Positions 34,172 to 47,111 of a stretch of 64,000 nucleotides of DNA are shown piece by piece (the first letter of the stretch is position 1; every line of letters begins with the position of its first letter). The position numbers and the translations under genes are program-made. Below the pieces are notes generated by a model. It saw only the letters and a program-made list of their open reading frames with translations, did no database searches and was not told the origin of the DNA. This DNA is from Mikania micrantha (Eukaryota; Streptophyta; Magnoliopsida; Asterales; Asteraceae), in contig CM018680.1 in NCBI GenBank assembly GCA_009363875.1, forward strand, positions 74,093,811 to 74,157,810, given 5' to 3'.

Positions 34172-37024
34172 TGTGACAATTCGACTTTTCGAATTAACCT
34201 CGTTAACTAAAGATAGTGAGATCACAGGCCCAACAGGACAAATGTAGGCCCAAGGAGTCTAGGTAGGCCCAATAAGGCTAATGTAAGCCCAATGAGGTCT
34301 AGGAAGGCCCAATGAGGCCAAGGTAGGCCCAATGAGGCTCAAAGTAGGCCCAATTGTAATTATGAGACCCAATTGGGTTAATCTAGCCCAATAATATTCC
34401 AATTGGCCGATTAGTGACAATTCGGTATTCCGGATTAATTCCGTTAACTTTAGAATTAACCGAAATGTTAGGTAATTGAACAAAAACAAACTACAAGGGT
34501 TTTAATCGAACAAAATAATGTTGTAAACATCTATGATGCAAAGATTATAGTAATATTTAGGTAAAAACTCAAGTTTTGACTTTTTAAGTCAAAATTCGTA
34601 TGGCTTATTACACAAAAAGTCGAATTTCATGATTCCTTCAAATAAAAATTGAAATTAATTGCTTTTAATCATACTATTGATGACTAATAATGATTATCAT
34701 ACGTTATGAAACCATGAATGATCGAATTTAACTCAGACAATAACCAAAACGTTAAAACCGTCCATAATTGCTACACAATTCGTATAATCGAGCAAAACAC
34801 ACCAAATTGAGTTCACAGAAATCATAGTCGGCACCTTTAGGGTCAGAAACATCCACCAATTCGATCTCAGAAGCTGTGGAAAGAAGATTCGATCGTGGGG
34901 ATTACCGAAATCTAGCCTAAAGTCGAACTCTGTCAATTGATTATAAAAACAAGTAAGTTTTTAATCCTGGTCATTCTAAAAGATCCGATTAAGCATAACC
35001 CTATGTTAATTTCAAGTTCTAACAACGAATTAATAGAACCCGATTACTAGGGTTCATCGTTTGAGATGTTTTGGGGGTTTTCGATTAAACAAGTGTTAAA
35101 ATCAAATTGATGGTTATCAGTAGCTTCATAAAGTGCCGATTAACAAAAACCATGAATCAATTTCATTACACTTTAAGGAATCGATCGAGTTTGATTGCTA
35201 GGGTTCTTGAACTAAAATCGTTTGAGAACTTTATATTCCAATTAAACAACACAGACATGTTCGTTATGTTTAAATGAATGAAAAGCATATATCAATTTCA
35301 AGTAACAACAAGGAATTAAACGATTTTGATTTCTAGGGTTTTTGTAGAAAAACCGTTTGGGGTTTCGAAGCTATCGAACTTGTTACTCGAATTAGATTGC
35401 ACAGAAAGCTTCGAAACTTATTGCTTAATGAAAACCCTAAGAAATTTCAGTTAAACACAAACGAATTTAACAAAATTAGATGATGGGTTTGGGGATTCAC
35501 GTTCGAAACGCTACATGTCACGAATTGGAACTTTAAAATGATGATTTAATCAAATTAAAGAAATGGTTGAACTCGTTTGGACCACTGGAACCATAACCCT
35601 ATGGTTTTAGGTTCGAATACAATGGGATTGTGGGTCAATTTGGGTTCAAAGTGTTCGGTCAAGGTTAACCAAAAAGAAACTGATTGCTTTGGGCTTAAAA
35701 CAAATAATATCGGTTCTCTGTTGCAAATGCATAGTGGGCTGAGATGGTAAGGATGGTGTGTTAGGAGGTAAAGGTCGCGGGTTCGAACCCGGCCTTTACC
35801 GGTTTTTGAAGTTTTGAACCATTTTCATTATTTTCGTCATAACTAATTCGTTTTAACTCCGTTTCGACCCATTCGAATTTCGTTGGAACCAGAATTCAGT
35901 TTAGAACGTATTAGAATAATAAAATTTATATTTTAACTCGAAAACATAATCGCGTATGATTACGCTTACTTAAATAAAATTATAATCGATTACATGATTT
36001 TAGTTAAACGATTTTAAAGTCACGCGTGCTTATAGATGCACAGTTCTAAAACTCTAACATACGTATGTTTACGTATGTGATTACACACAAAGCGATATCT
36101 CGAATAACACAACGATTATTGTTGAAACACAGATTTCTCGTAGAAGACAGTTTACGCGATTTCTTGTGTGTTTGATCATTCCGTTGCTATCAAAGGTGCG
36201 TACACGGCCCCTTTCTTATTTTAACTGTTTTGGGAGAGAAAACATGTGCAACAAACGCTTTTAGATACATATCACTTGCATGAGTTAGCTGTTTACATTA
36301 AGTGCAAACATAGCATTACAAAGCCTTCCATTTCGAACCGTTTAATTTGCCGTAGCGCAAAGCGTGGTAGTTGAAGATAGATCTATTGGGTTTGACAAAC
36401 CTCACTTGGTAGATGGGATCTACGCAGGTGTTTGACTGACCAAACACACACATTGCTATTGTTCGTGCTAGACAATAGTGTTAAGGCAAAAACATGCTAT
36501 AGCATGGCAACTCGTCAGCTTCGGTGTCGACCACTTGTGTAAATAGTTTATATGACTAGCTATCATGACTGTGCATGTGTGATTATGTTATCTACAACTT
36601 GATATTCAAACTGTTGTTTTGAACATTGTGAATGATTAAAACTTGTGTTATGCACCAACCTTTGTGTTGACTTGATTTACGTGTTTTCTCAGGACACTAA
36701 GACACAAGCAAGGACAAGCAGGGACTAGGATGTTGAGTCTCATGCATGCATTTCAGTTCAAGTGTTTTAGCTTTGATAAATTAAGACATTGAATGTTATT
36801 GGATTTGTACTTTACATTTTCAAACTGTTACATTTCATTATTGGTTTTTAAAACGCTTCCGCAAACTTTGAAAACTCTGATGTTACAGTTTTAGACCAAC
36901 ATATGTTTTGAAATTCTTTTGAAATTCATATAGAGGTCTTCGTTATGTCTAATGATCTGAGATCCTGGTTTGTCACGCTCCCAAACGGTATGATTCCGTT
37001 AGTTGAAAATTTGGGGGTGTGACA
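34172..37024 (+). repeat. 3' LTR of element F
   Basis: 2853 bp copy of 25012-27880. It lacks 16 bases (gggggtttcaacccat region) near 35224 and differs at about six single sites. Contains the same repeat, tRNA-like module (35735-35802), hairpins and conserved block (36650-36693). Confidence 0.95.
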
Positions 37025-37528
37025 GCAACTGCCCCAGCCACCGTCCCACCACCTTTGTAGTATACCACGAGTGTGTCCTTGTCTGGGGTTTATAGATCAA
37101 ACAAATAATTCCTAAAGCAGGTAATTACTAAGCATTTAATTTCCTAAGCAGGTAATTTCCCAAACGGGTAGTTCCCACATTCTTCAATACTGACATCCAC
37201 CCAATGTACCGTAAATGGTATATATATAGGGCATATGTAGGGGTCAGTCGCAACTGCCCCAGCCAACATCCCACCACCTTTACGATACACCACGTGCATG
37301 TCCTTATTGAATCATTAGGGCACACGTAAGCAAGAAATTATTAAGAAGCATATATATATCAGATGTATAACAGGAGTTCAATTAACATGTAATAAACACA
37401 TAAGCATGAAGTCCTGAATATACTAACTAGTGTATGAATTTCTTCATACTAAGGTATCCTACGGTTATAGACTAGGTCATCCATTTCTAGTAACCTAATT
37501 CCCTATAACCCAGGCTCTGATACCAATC
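37025..37528 (-). other. Leader of element B, LTR-proximal part, with two modules
   Basis: Holds the second half of module copy 2 (to 37064) and module copy 1 (37206-37288), whose closing stem is GTACCGTAAA (37206-37215) with TTTACGATAC (37279-37288), 9 of 10 pairs. The inner hairpin is GGGG-CAGT-TGCG-ACTG-CCCC in sense with one bulged base. PBS is at its far end. Confidence 0.75.
37514..37525 (-). promoter_or_regulatory. Primer binding site of element B
   Basis: Sense TGGTATCAGAGC (initiator-Met tRNA), three bases from the 5' LTR end at 37529. Confidence 0.9.
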
Positions 37529-40500
37529 TGTAACACCCCGACCGGCGGCGGAATCGTCGGGATGCCACGAGGGATGTGTAGATTGTTCAAAAGCTCGTGG
37601 GCATCTAAATCAAATCATCATATATCATTTAAGCAAACAACATAATTACACAAAAATCATGTTCATCATGAGTCAATCACATCAATTACACAAAAGAATT
37701 AGTTAAACTAACTAAACTCTAATCGCCAGAAATTTAGTTAATTAACTAAGTCCAAGAGCCTATATGATGATGTCCAAAATAGAAGAGATCCTCTCTTCAT
37801 CCTACTTGTCTCCATCACCTGAAACATGTAAGAAAATCAAGTGTCAACTACAAAAGTAGTTGGTGAGTAATCATAAGTTTTTATACTCAAAGATGTTTTA
37901 GAAAAATGAGTTTAAAAGTTGGTGTTTTAAAATAGTTTTATAAAATGCTTTGTTTAAAACGAGTGTAAGACTTATGATCTCCTTGAGAAATCCATATGAA
38001 TACCTGTATGAGATAATCCAACACACATCCACCAATTCAACAATCAAACACATACAAAATCATATAACCACATAACCAAATCAATCATAGTCAATTTCAA
38101 ATAATCATAATCAAATATAGATAATCAATCCACAACAAATCAACCAATCTCATCAATCATATTCTCAAATAATGTTCGTGACTATACATGATCATTATGT
38201 AATTAACATAAGTTAAATACATGATTCATGGAGTGGTCGCTAACCACGTGACAATACATGAAGCCAAAGCAATTAACCGAAGTCAAAGGCAATGCTTCAC
38301 AGAGGTGGAAATCATCCACGTGACAATACACAATGTCAAAGCAATTAACCGAAGTTAAAAGCGATGACTCTCGGGGTTTGTGACAATACTTGTAATCTTT
38401 GTTATTGACCGAAGTCAATAACAAGGTTTACATGGATATAAAATAATAAGAGACAATCCATAATAAATGATAATTTTATATCGTGAATATCATATTGATA
38501 AACAGGTATTAACCTTGAGTTATCAAAATAATATTTGAATTTGGTATACATGCTTCACCTCCGAGTTTTAAAACAAAGTAGTTTAAAGAAAGGGAGGTTA
38601 TGAGAACTCACCTGAAGTCCTTAGAATTCGTGTTCTCGTATTATGCGCGCTCGCGTATATAACTCGAAGTAACTCAACGATCTGTAATTATCGCGTATTT
38701 GTGTTTATAAGTATAAGTGTTCAATTTAATTAAATAACCTTAAGTATTTCTTTACAACATGAAGTGTGTTATTACCTAGTTTGATAAATTCCTAAGTAAA
38801 ATAGATTTACTCCACCCTTCATGAATGTTCGTCATTAAATGCAATTTAGACTTGCTATAATCAACTTATCTTTTAAGTATAAATTATTATAAGTCAATAT
38901 GGGTATTCTCCTCAATAACCCTAACCCACCCTTAACCAAACATACCTATCTCATGACTTTGCATGTATGTTTGAATAGGCGATCATCATAAACTTTGATT
39001 AATTAAACTTCAATTTAAGTTTAAGAAAACATACATTGATTGGTCGTATGAGTGTTCATCATTAAAGATAGTTAGATTTGCTAGTTGCTAACCATCCTAG
39101 TATGATGCACTTATTATGATATCATGGATATATTCTCACATGCAAAATTAATTACCTTAACCACCCAAATTTGAGTTAGTGATTCTTTAGATCTAAATTT
39201 AATAATTCCTATACACTAAGTTAATCCCAATTCAAGTTTAAGGTATATATATATATATTTATTAGTTTCTTAAATTCAAACTAGGAATAAGAAAGGTGGT
39301 GGTTAAGTTCATTCACACATGCATGGATACATCCATATCTATTTACACCCATATTATTGCTTAAACCCTCTTAATTACTTAGTTTAAATAAATTGAACTC
39401 AACTAGCCTCCTAGACCAGCGAACCTATGGGGTTTATGGGCCAAGGTTCGGCCCTCATAATGCATGGTTCGTGGTCCATGGTTCGTGACTCATGCAAGGC
39501 AAGGGTTCGGCCAAGTTTAGGGGAGGTAAGGTTCGGCCAGCCTTGAAGGAAAGAGGGTTCGTTGCCTGGGTCAGCTAGGTGAGGAGGGTTCGTTGCCAAA
39601 AAGGCTCGTGGCTCATGGCTCATGGTTCGCCAGCTAGCTAAGTTCGTGAGCCAAGGGTTCGTTAGGGTTCGGCTGGCCAAACTTGCTGTCTAGGGTTCGC
39701 CTAAAGCTAGAGCCCATCAAGGTTCGGCCATGGAGGCTTTGGGTGGCGAACCTGTATACCCTCGAACCCACCATGCGCATCCCCTACAACCTCAAGGCTA
39801 TTCACGACTTAATCACATCCTTAACCACTCGTTTAAATGTTCTATAAGGTCTTAACTCGATTATAACATCACGAAGCCAAGAATTTGTTATTTGTAACAA
39901 AAACCGAAAATTCAAGCTCAGATTTACCTCGACTTGCTGCACCAACGCGTGATTTTCTTGTACTTCCTTGTTCCTCTTGATCTTGTGGTCGTTTAGGGTC
40001 AAGAATCACGCGATTCCGTCAAGTAATGAGCTTGTAATCTTAGAGAGAAGTTTATGGTTGTGAAGGTGACGAAAATGAGAAGGTTTAGAGAGAGAGAGTG
40101 TGTTTGTGAAATATGAGAAAGAAGATGGGAATTCCTTCCATATATCGCGCATCTCCTCCCCGTGTCCAGTCTCGTTTTTATCGCGATAAGAATGAATAAA
40201 ATGTTCGGTTTTAACACGTTAAGCGCATTAAAACATAAAGTGTTTAAATAATATGGTTTCATTAATTAACTTGATTTTTAAATAATCTTTGTCTCGTAAA
40301 AGATCTCGTTTAATACGCGTGCAATGTAACAACATGCCCGGTTTTCTAACGTAACATATTTAAAACAATAAGTCATTTTTAAATAAATTGGTTTTGTTTA
40401 AATAAAATAAGTTTAAGTAAATTGTTTCGTAAAACGCTTTCGTTGCATTAATGTTAAATAATTATTTAATAAATTAAATCATTCCGATTTAATTTAAGTT

Positions 40501-41266
40501 GTGATTCCTAATAAATATTTTCAGTTTTCGTTTATTAATTTACTATCGTTAAATAATATTTAATTATCTCGTCGAAACGCGTTACTTGCGTACGTATTCG
40601 TAAAGATCGTCACCTTTGCGAATCCATCGCTCGTATCGCATTTCGATTTCGATTTATGGTTCCTGGAATATCGTTTCAGAATATTATTCTTAATAATTAT
40701 ATTCATGTGAATCGTCACCCACGCGAATACATTATCAAGTTAATGTTTCTGAATCAATACTCACGTTTAATTATTGTTCGTAACCTCACATCGCGTAATT
40801 AACTCCCATTATTTAATAACTTTAATATTATCATTTCCCAAACCAAAATCCCACTAAACCCTAGTCACTGACACATCCCTGATAGACCGAAATATGCATA
40901 TATATAGGACATATGTAAGGGTCAGTCGCAACTGCCCTGGCCACCGTCCCACCGCTATTTCGATAAACCATGTCCATGGGTCCTTGACTATGTTTAGTAA
41001 CCAGACTCTAACAAACTCCCCATTCCATCCCCATTCCATTCTCAGATTAATAATCCATCATCATCAGTAATAAGTAACTACGATAAACACTACGGGTCTA
41101 TTTAGTTGAATTATAACTAAACTTCCCGTGGTTTATGCGTATAATAAATGTGCTATAACATGCATACCAGTACAGTGATAATATCAGTAATGTAAGTCAA
41201 TAATTTCATAATTAATAATTATAAATCTCCGGTCGTACAGACAACCGAAAGTACAGCGATGTTACA
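37529..41266 (-). repeat. 5' LTR of element B
   Basis: 3738 bp copy of 15656-19430. It lacks about 30 bases near its outer end (cgtacggatgtacggtcgta region) and differs at about six sites. One difference, gaagtt against gaaatt at about 38355, completes a TTAAC-TTCG-GTTAA hairpin in this copy. Confidence 0.92.
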
Positions 41267-41573
41267 ATTAGGACCTTCATGCATTTCTGATTATCTTTTG
41301 AAAACGATTTCGTTTAGTTTATGTATTTAACATTGTGTTGTCTGACAACTTAATTTCCGCTGTTCAAACAATTATTTTTCCGCTGCATGTATCAAACTCG
41401 TTATTTTTTTCGCTGCGATATTATGTAATTTCCGCTGCAAACTATTAGCTAAGTGTATGTTGAACATTGTATTGAAACGCATATAGAGTCGTTCTATATG
41501 ACCTTGAGTTATGATTCTGGCCACGTCAACCCACGTGGACTGACACCACAAGTGGGAATTTGGGGGTGTGACA
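41267..41573 (+). mobile_element. Ty3 solo LTR 'A', right part
   Basis: Begins with B's target duplication attag and ends GGGGGTGTGACA at 41573, followed by A's target duplication atatt. Its last 100 bases resemble the F LTR end (catatagag...gtgggaatttgggggtgtgaca against catatagag...gaaaatttgggggtgtgaca). Confidence 0.85.
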
Positions 41574-41826
41574 ATATTTTTATATGTAAAATTCTAATAA
41601 ATATATTTAAATCAAATATTTTATTTTAAATTTGGAAAGTATAATTATAAATATATATTAAATTAGTAATTAAAATAAATTAATTAAATAATAAAAAACA
41701 AACGATCCAAAGTCGAGCCTTGAAAATTAATCTATTAACGAGCTGAGCTCGAGCCCTATTTAGTCAAAAAGAGCCAAGCTGGAGCCTTAACGAGCTCGAG
41801 ATTGACTCGACTCGTTTACAGCCCTA
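41574..41826. mobile_element. hAT-like element, right part
   Basis: Ends ctcgtttacagcccta at 41826, inverted partner of the left terminus at 12756, followed by target duplication cccatgat (41827-41834). Confidence 0.75.
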
Positions 41827-41834
41827 CCCATGAT

Positions 41835-44414
41835 TGTTTGGCTCGTATAGGGCAGTACTGGACATACTGGGCGTCGAGTGATTTTCTCCTTTCAAAGGGG
41901 TTGAAATATAACTATCGTTAAGAGTATAAGGGTGGTATACTCAGTAAGGTCCATATACATTTTTTTTATTTATATTACAATTAAACTAGCTATTTTTCAT
42001 GTCACGTCTTGTTTTGAAAAATAATTGTAAACTAACGAATCAGAAATCACACATAAGCAAGACCTTGATAACATTGTCTGGTCTCTTTGATTTCTATGTT
42101 TTTCCTTTGATTATGATGTAATTGTTGTCAAGTGTTCTGCTTTTTACCCAACCCACTATGTGATCAATCTCATCATTAAACACATGTTATGACTATTTTT
42201 TCAGCATTATGAAAAGTTGGAATAATCGCTAAAAATGAAGTTCTTGCCTCAAAACAACATCGTTAACGAATATATTGAATTACATATATGAACGTGAATA
42301 TATAGTTGAGATAATTGAAAATTTTCTAAATCTCTATACGGATCGTACAGACATGTATGGGCCATATATGTTTTTTTGTTAGACACTCAGATCTCATCGT
42401 ACAATGGTACAAATACGGCACTATAGCACACTACGACCCATATAGCACAGTATTGGCCATATGGCTATAGCAGGATATACGTTATGTGTATAGTTTTTTA
42501 TATGATTCGTATAGGGACATATAATATCCATATTGCTTCCAAGGATGGAACAAAATGCCAAGTTTAAATAAAAAAACTCAATACTTACTCTACAAGCCAA
42601 TACAAGTTGTATTGCAGGAATGTTAGACAAGAATGTTAGAGAATGTTCTGAGTATTAATATGACCCATACAGGCTAGTACGAGTCATATTAAAAGTGTAT
42701 GTTCATCAAGTATGAGTGTAAGAAAAAGTAACACCTTTTTTTACTGTTATTTCTGATGTGTTGTAAAACACATCTATTTTTCCATTTGTTTTTGTTAAGT
42801 TTCAGTACCGTTTTATTCAGTTTTAGAGTTGATTTAAGCTGGTGCTTCACATTTCTGTAATTTGATGCTTGCAGGTAATAAACACGTATATTCGGCGATA
42901 AAGTACAAAGAAACGAGCTCACGGTTGGGTAAGGACGGACCCGGAAAGAAGAAAAGAAGAAAACTGAAATCTGAAACCTGTCGCGCTACGCTAGAGGTGG
43001 AAAAGACCAAAATACCCTCTGATATCTCTCGAGCTACGCGACAGATTAGGAGGTAACTGTCGCGCTACGCCACGGGTCTAAAATCGCAGTTTTTCAGTTT
43101 TAAGCCAAAACGTCGAAAAAGAAAAGGGGAGATACGTTTTTTGAACGGCTGGAGGCGACTTGGAGGATGAAAAAGGGCCATTCTAAGGGGAATCAAAGGT
43201 CGGGAAAGCATTGGATTGAAGATTGAAGGCCTAGGATCAACGATATCGGGTGTTCTTCATTCGGTTTACCTTGTTTCTTTGTTTTCTTTGATTTCTATGT
43301 TTCTCATTCACCTTAAGCAGATTATGACTTGTATTCATATGATGTTTCTTGGCTAATCTTCTAGAACTACCTAGGTTTTGATGATTGCACATGTTTGACA
43401 TTCGTTTCTATCGGTTTTGGATTATGTTTATGTGACGAACTCATGATGTAACAAACTTTGGTTGGATTATTGGATGTTTATGTGTGTCTATGATTGTTTA
43501 TGGATTGAATATTTATTCCTCGTGTGCCTTGGTGAATGTCTTTCATATAATAGGTGCATGCTAGATCAATTACTGTGTGTTTTTTATTATTGGGTGGTTT
43601 ACTGCGTACGAGTTTACCATAGGAGTTATTTTCTTGATATAGATGTATTAGATGTGCAACCAATCTTGATAGCCGTGAGGTAAGAGATTGTCGGTTTGTC
43701 TAGGGTGTTGGAATTGCTAATTTAGAGGCTTTGTGAGAAGATCTATCTAGTGTGTTTTACATCCGTGTTTACCGAATCCAATAGGAAAAACCTAGTTATC
43801 CCTTACACTTAGGTGTTTGAGACTTTCGCGCTGTAAGGTAGATTGTCTAGGGGATACATTTTGAGTGTAGTTGGATGACCTGTGAGGGAAATCCATTCAA
43901 CCGGTGGTTTAACGGCTTTTAGGACTCTTAGTTGACAATCCTTGAGAAGGGTCGAGGGTGCTCTAGGTTTCCTTTGAGTTTAGTAACTTATGATCCCGGT
44001 ATCACATTGGTTCCATTACCGATAGATCCTTTGTTGACCATGTGTAGGATTCATGCCTAGGCAGTGTTCTTTCTTCGTCTGATTTTCGTTTCAGTCTGGT
44101 GTTTTCTCTTTAGTTTTCTTTTAGTTATTCTTAGTTTTGTTAGCAAAACCCCCCTTCCTTATTATTATTTTATTTAAGTACAAATTTTGTATAGATAAGT
44201 CATAGAGTCTAGTTAGCGTAATCTGTAGAAGTCTGTGGGTTCGATATTCGGACTTGCTTTGCTCTGCTACACATGATAGGTACACTTGCCTGTCGGTAGC
44301 TTAGGTTTTAGAGAGTCTAGATTTATTATTTTGTGTCTATTTTAGAGGAGTTTTTTTTAGTTAGTTTTATAGCTAAGCTCTGTCGACATCAGTTTCTTAT
44401 GATACCTGATTGAC
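41835..44414. other. Intergenic region, probably including an old LTR-type fragment
   Basis: No coding gene recognised. 42890-44390 reads like an old LTR of Athila/Tat type: three tcgcgctacgc-type motifs (42978-43070), a long T-rich stretch, then gtgggttcgatattcggac near 44237. No TG...CA ends with target duplication could be fixed. Confidence 0.35.
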
Positions 44415-44422
44415 TTTTACTT

Positions 44423-45135
44423 AGAGGTGTTCGGTTTTCGGTTTTCGTATAAGACTCGAAAAAATCGAAATTCGATTCGATTTTTATTCGAAAAACACCA
44501 AGTTGAAATTTGATTCGATTTTTATTCGAAAAACACCAACTCGAAATTCGATTTGAAGATCGAATTTTAATTATTTATATATTTTTATTTTATACATACA
44601 AGTAATTTACTATATTTAAAAATTTGGCTTTTTAGTTAGTGGTTTAGTTTATAACAACTAAAAGCGTATTACACAAATGTCAATCTAATAATAAAATACC
44701 CATAATTTTAACACTTTAAATACCCTAAACCAAAACATCCACAACAAAAGCGTCTATCATGTAGGTCGAATTTTTGTGGCCGTGAAGCTCGAAAAATTGA
44801 TCGTTTTGGTTGTCAATTTCTAATATTTTGATTACTTGTTACTTTTATGTTTTTTGTATGTTATCATTAGCATTATATATTAAACTTTTATCATTTTATT
44901 AGTTTGAATGATATCTCTAATATTACAACTTAGATGTTGGTTATTTGATATTTAGATGTTTATGATTTTGATTATTTGATATTTTGAATATATAAAGATA
45001 GCAAATATAAACAATTTTTTAATTAAATTCAAATCAAATCAGTTTGAAATAATTCGATTAAAAATATTCGAGTCATTCGAAATTCGATTTGAAATATTCG
45101 AGTTATTTGAAATTCGATTCAATAAACATCCCTAT
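44423..45135. mobile_element. hAT-like MITE, 713 bp
   Basis: Target duplication ttttactt at 44415-44422 and 45136-45143. Left end AGAGGTGTTCGG, right end complemented ATAGGGATGTTTA. Sub-terminal regions are dense in attcgattcgat words. Confidence 0.7.
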
Positions 45136-45421
45136 TTTTACTTTATACTAGTTGTAATTCTCGTTAACTTTTTCACTTATTATTCTAGCTTCACTACACC
45201 AATCGTTTATGGTATTTTATATGTGTGTGTATGAGTAAATTAGATCTTACATTTACACTCAAAAGCATAAAGACCAAAAAAGTTACTAGTAGAATCAGAA
45301 ACCTTATGTCTATACTATAACCAAAAACAAAAATTTTGGTTTCTAACTCAATCCAACAAAAATGTTTGGTGGCCCAACCCAATTTGGTCAAAATAGTTTC
45401 AATGATCTAACCACATCAAAT

Positions 45422-45707
45422 TAGAGGTGCACAAATCGGGTTTTTTTCCGGAACTGGTTCCGGTTGCAATCGGTTTCAGTTTTGGTCAACAAAGTCAATA
45501 CCCGGTTTTGGTTCTGGGTTTCGACCGGTTTTTGACTGGTTCTGGTTCGGGTTTTGGCCGGGTACAGGTGGAACCGGTTCCAACTTTCCCGGTTTCTGTT
45601 TTAATTTGTCTAAAAAACCGGACCTGTTTGTACCAATTGGTTCGGGTATGACCGGGTCCGGTTCGGGTTCGGGTTGCCGGTTCCGGGTCTTTTTTTGCCC
45701 ACCTCTA
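45422..45707. mobile_element. hAT-like MITE, 286 bp
   Basis: Target duplication catcaaat at 45414-45421 and 45708-45715. Ends TAGAGGTGCACAAA and, complemented, TAGAGGTGGGCAAA. The interior is a ggttccgg/ccggtt-rich tract. Confidence 0.85.
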
Positions 45708-45715
45708 CATCAAAT

Positions 45716-46664
45716 CACTCTTAATAGGCATATGAAACAAAAAATTTATAACCTCTATGAAAAGAATTTGGACTTGAGGTAACCTTTTTTATTATATATT
45801 TAGAAATTTCCCTTATAAAAAAAGTAGGTGACATCTCAAAATGACTATTTCATCGTTGGAGACCTGGAAATTGCTTAACGAATAATTGAACTTTAAATTA
45901 ATCTTCGTATTTATTTTTAAGAGATTATTTTTTGTTCAAATACTCTGTTTAGTTTATTTTTATGTTAAAAGATTTGTTTTATTAATGTATGTGTTATTTA
46001 GAAATTTCATCTCATATAAGTGTTACTAAGACCGGGAGCAGTACACCCGTGAGAGGGGCCGCACATGTTGGCGTGGAGGAGGATCGTGGGACGGACGCAA
46101 TGGATAGTGAGGGGAGAAGAGGCTGCATATTGGGTTTGCATTTGGGAAAGTGCTTGAATAGACGGCATAAAGGTGGTGCCCAAAGCAATAAAAACCATTT
46201 TTAAAAAAAAAAAAAAAAAGCCTAACTCTTTTGCAACAAAAAAAAATACGGTGATATATAAGAGAGATGATGCATATTAGAATGATGAGTTAGGACTAAA
46301 AAGAGAAGAAAAAAATGCATGTAGAAAGAATGCTTAAAACGCTAACAATGATAACTATGATGCATATGTTAAGTATGTTCACTTGCATTGCCGTCATGTG
46401 ATTTTCTTTTAACTTTGTACAAAAAATAAAACCTATTTATGATGTTTCTAGTCTTAATACCTTACAAAAAACAAATCATGTCACGAGCGATCTCCACATA
46501 GTATTGGTTATATATACTAGTGACTTTAGCGAAGTTATATCAAAGCGTGTGTGGCATGCTAAAATTGTAAAGAAAATTAAAAAAAAAACACATACACGAA
46601 CATAATATAAAAATAAATTTATAGAAATTATATATAATAAACATATATAAGGTTTAATAATAAA
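45716..46664. other. Intergenic DNA downstream of the S1-like gene
   Basis: AT-rich. One GC-richer island at 46030-46170 (starting accgggagcagtacac) followed by an A run at 46202-46219 may be an old element, but no ends were found. Confidence 0.4.
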
Positions 46665-47111
46665 TTAATAATCCCATCCTTTCTTCTTCACCCAATTATC
46701 CGGAAACGTATAGTTAGTTCCCGAGACGAAGAACCCATCAGGTACAACCATCCAATAACAAAATTGATCTGCTATTTCACTATCATCACGACACAAGATC
46801 ATAAGTTCTTTATCAATCAAAGCTAAATTTTGATAACGAGTACCCCACCAAAAGTAACCATGAAAATGTGACCCGATTATCTTTTGGCAGAAGGTCCAAC
46901 TATAAACCCCATTAGATGGAATCGTATGATTTCCAAGATCATGATCTGTTGACTTGATATGAACCACTATAGCGTCGTTCAGTGTATTTGTAATATAAAC
47001 AGTCCAACCCGTTTTATATATCGAACAACGAGCGGTAGTTGTGACCATGTGACAGCATGTGACCAAGATTGCAACGAAGATGAGGGACCTAATTTTTCCT
47101 CTATGATTCAT
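46665..47111 (-). CDS. S1-type self-incompatibility protein homologue (SPH), secreted
   Basis: 148 aa, one exon, the usual form of plant S-protein homologues: small secreted proteins related to the Papaver stigma S determinant. Most family members have unknown roles as possible cell-cell signals. Residues 1-27 (MNHRGKIRSLIFVAILVTCC...) form a signal peptide. The mature part has the family pattern: GWTVYITNTLNDAIVVHIKS, HDLGNHTIPSNGVYSWTF, a FWWGT strand and the later C-rich strands (ILCRD, FCYWMVVPDGFF). N-glycosylation sites are possible (NHT, NYT). A TATA motif is at 47165-47172, about 55 bases upstream of the ATG. No frameshift or stop; it looks functional. Flanked only by transposable-element DNA. 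Expression cannot be judged. Confidence 0.85.
   Translation of the reverse strand: MNHRGKIRSLIFVAILVTCCHMVTTTARCSIYKTGWTVYITNTLNDAIVVHIKSTDHDLGNHTIPSNGVYSWTFCQKIIGSHFHGYFWWGTRYQNLALIDKELMILCRDDSEIADQFCYWMVVPDGFFVSGTNYTFPDNWVKKKGWDY

Larger units (their letters stand above)
25012..37024 (+). mobile_element. Ty3/Gypsy element 'F', full length, nested in element B
   Basis: LTRs 25012-27880 and 34172-37024; target duplication gcaac at 25007-25011 and 37025-37029. In order: LTR, PBS, extra ORF, gag, broken pol, a segment with two PPT copies, LTR. The LTRs differ by about six substitutions plus one 16-base indel near 26066, so the insertion is recent although pol is badly broken. Confidence 0.95.
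15656..41266 (-). mobile_element. Ty3/Gypsy element 'B', full length, interrupted by element F
   Basis: LTRs at 15656-19430 and 37529-41266 bound a minus-strand element; target duplication attag at 15651-15655 and 41267-41271. In element order: 5' LTR, PBS (37525-37514), long leader (37528-37025 plus 25006-23977), gag-pol (23976-19465), PPT (19441-19431), 3' LTR. The chromodomain-like pol end and very long LTRs suggest a Tekay/Del-type chromovirus; the clade is inferred. The LTRs differ by about six substitutions and a few indels by eye, so the insertion is recent. Excluding F it is about 13.6 kb. Confidence 0.92.

Noticed and set aside
42350..44390. A defined Athila-type solo LTR
   Set aside because: Sequence style is suggestive but no terminal pair with a 5-bp target duplication could be found, so only a tentative fragment is listed.
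46007..46198. Overlapping ORFs on both strands around 45989-46204
   Set aside because: A short GC-richer island followed by an A run, probably an old element; no protein family recognised.
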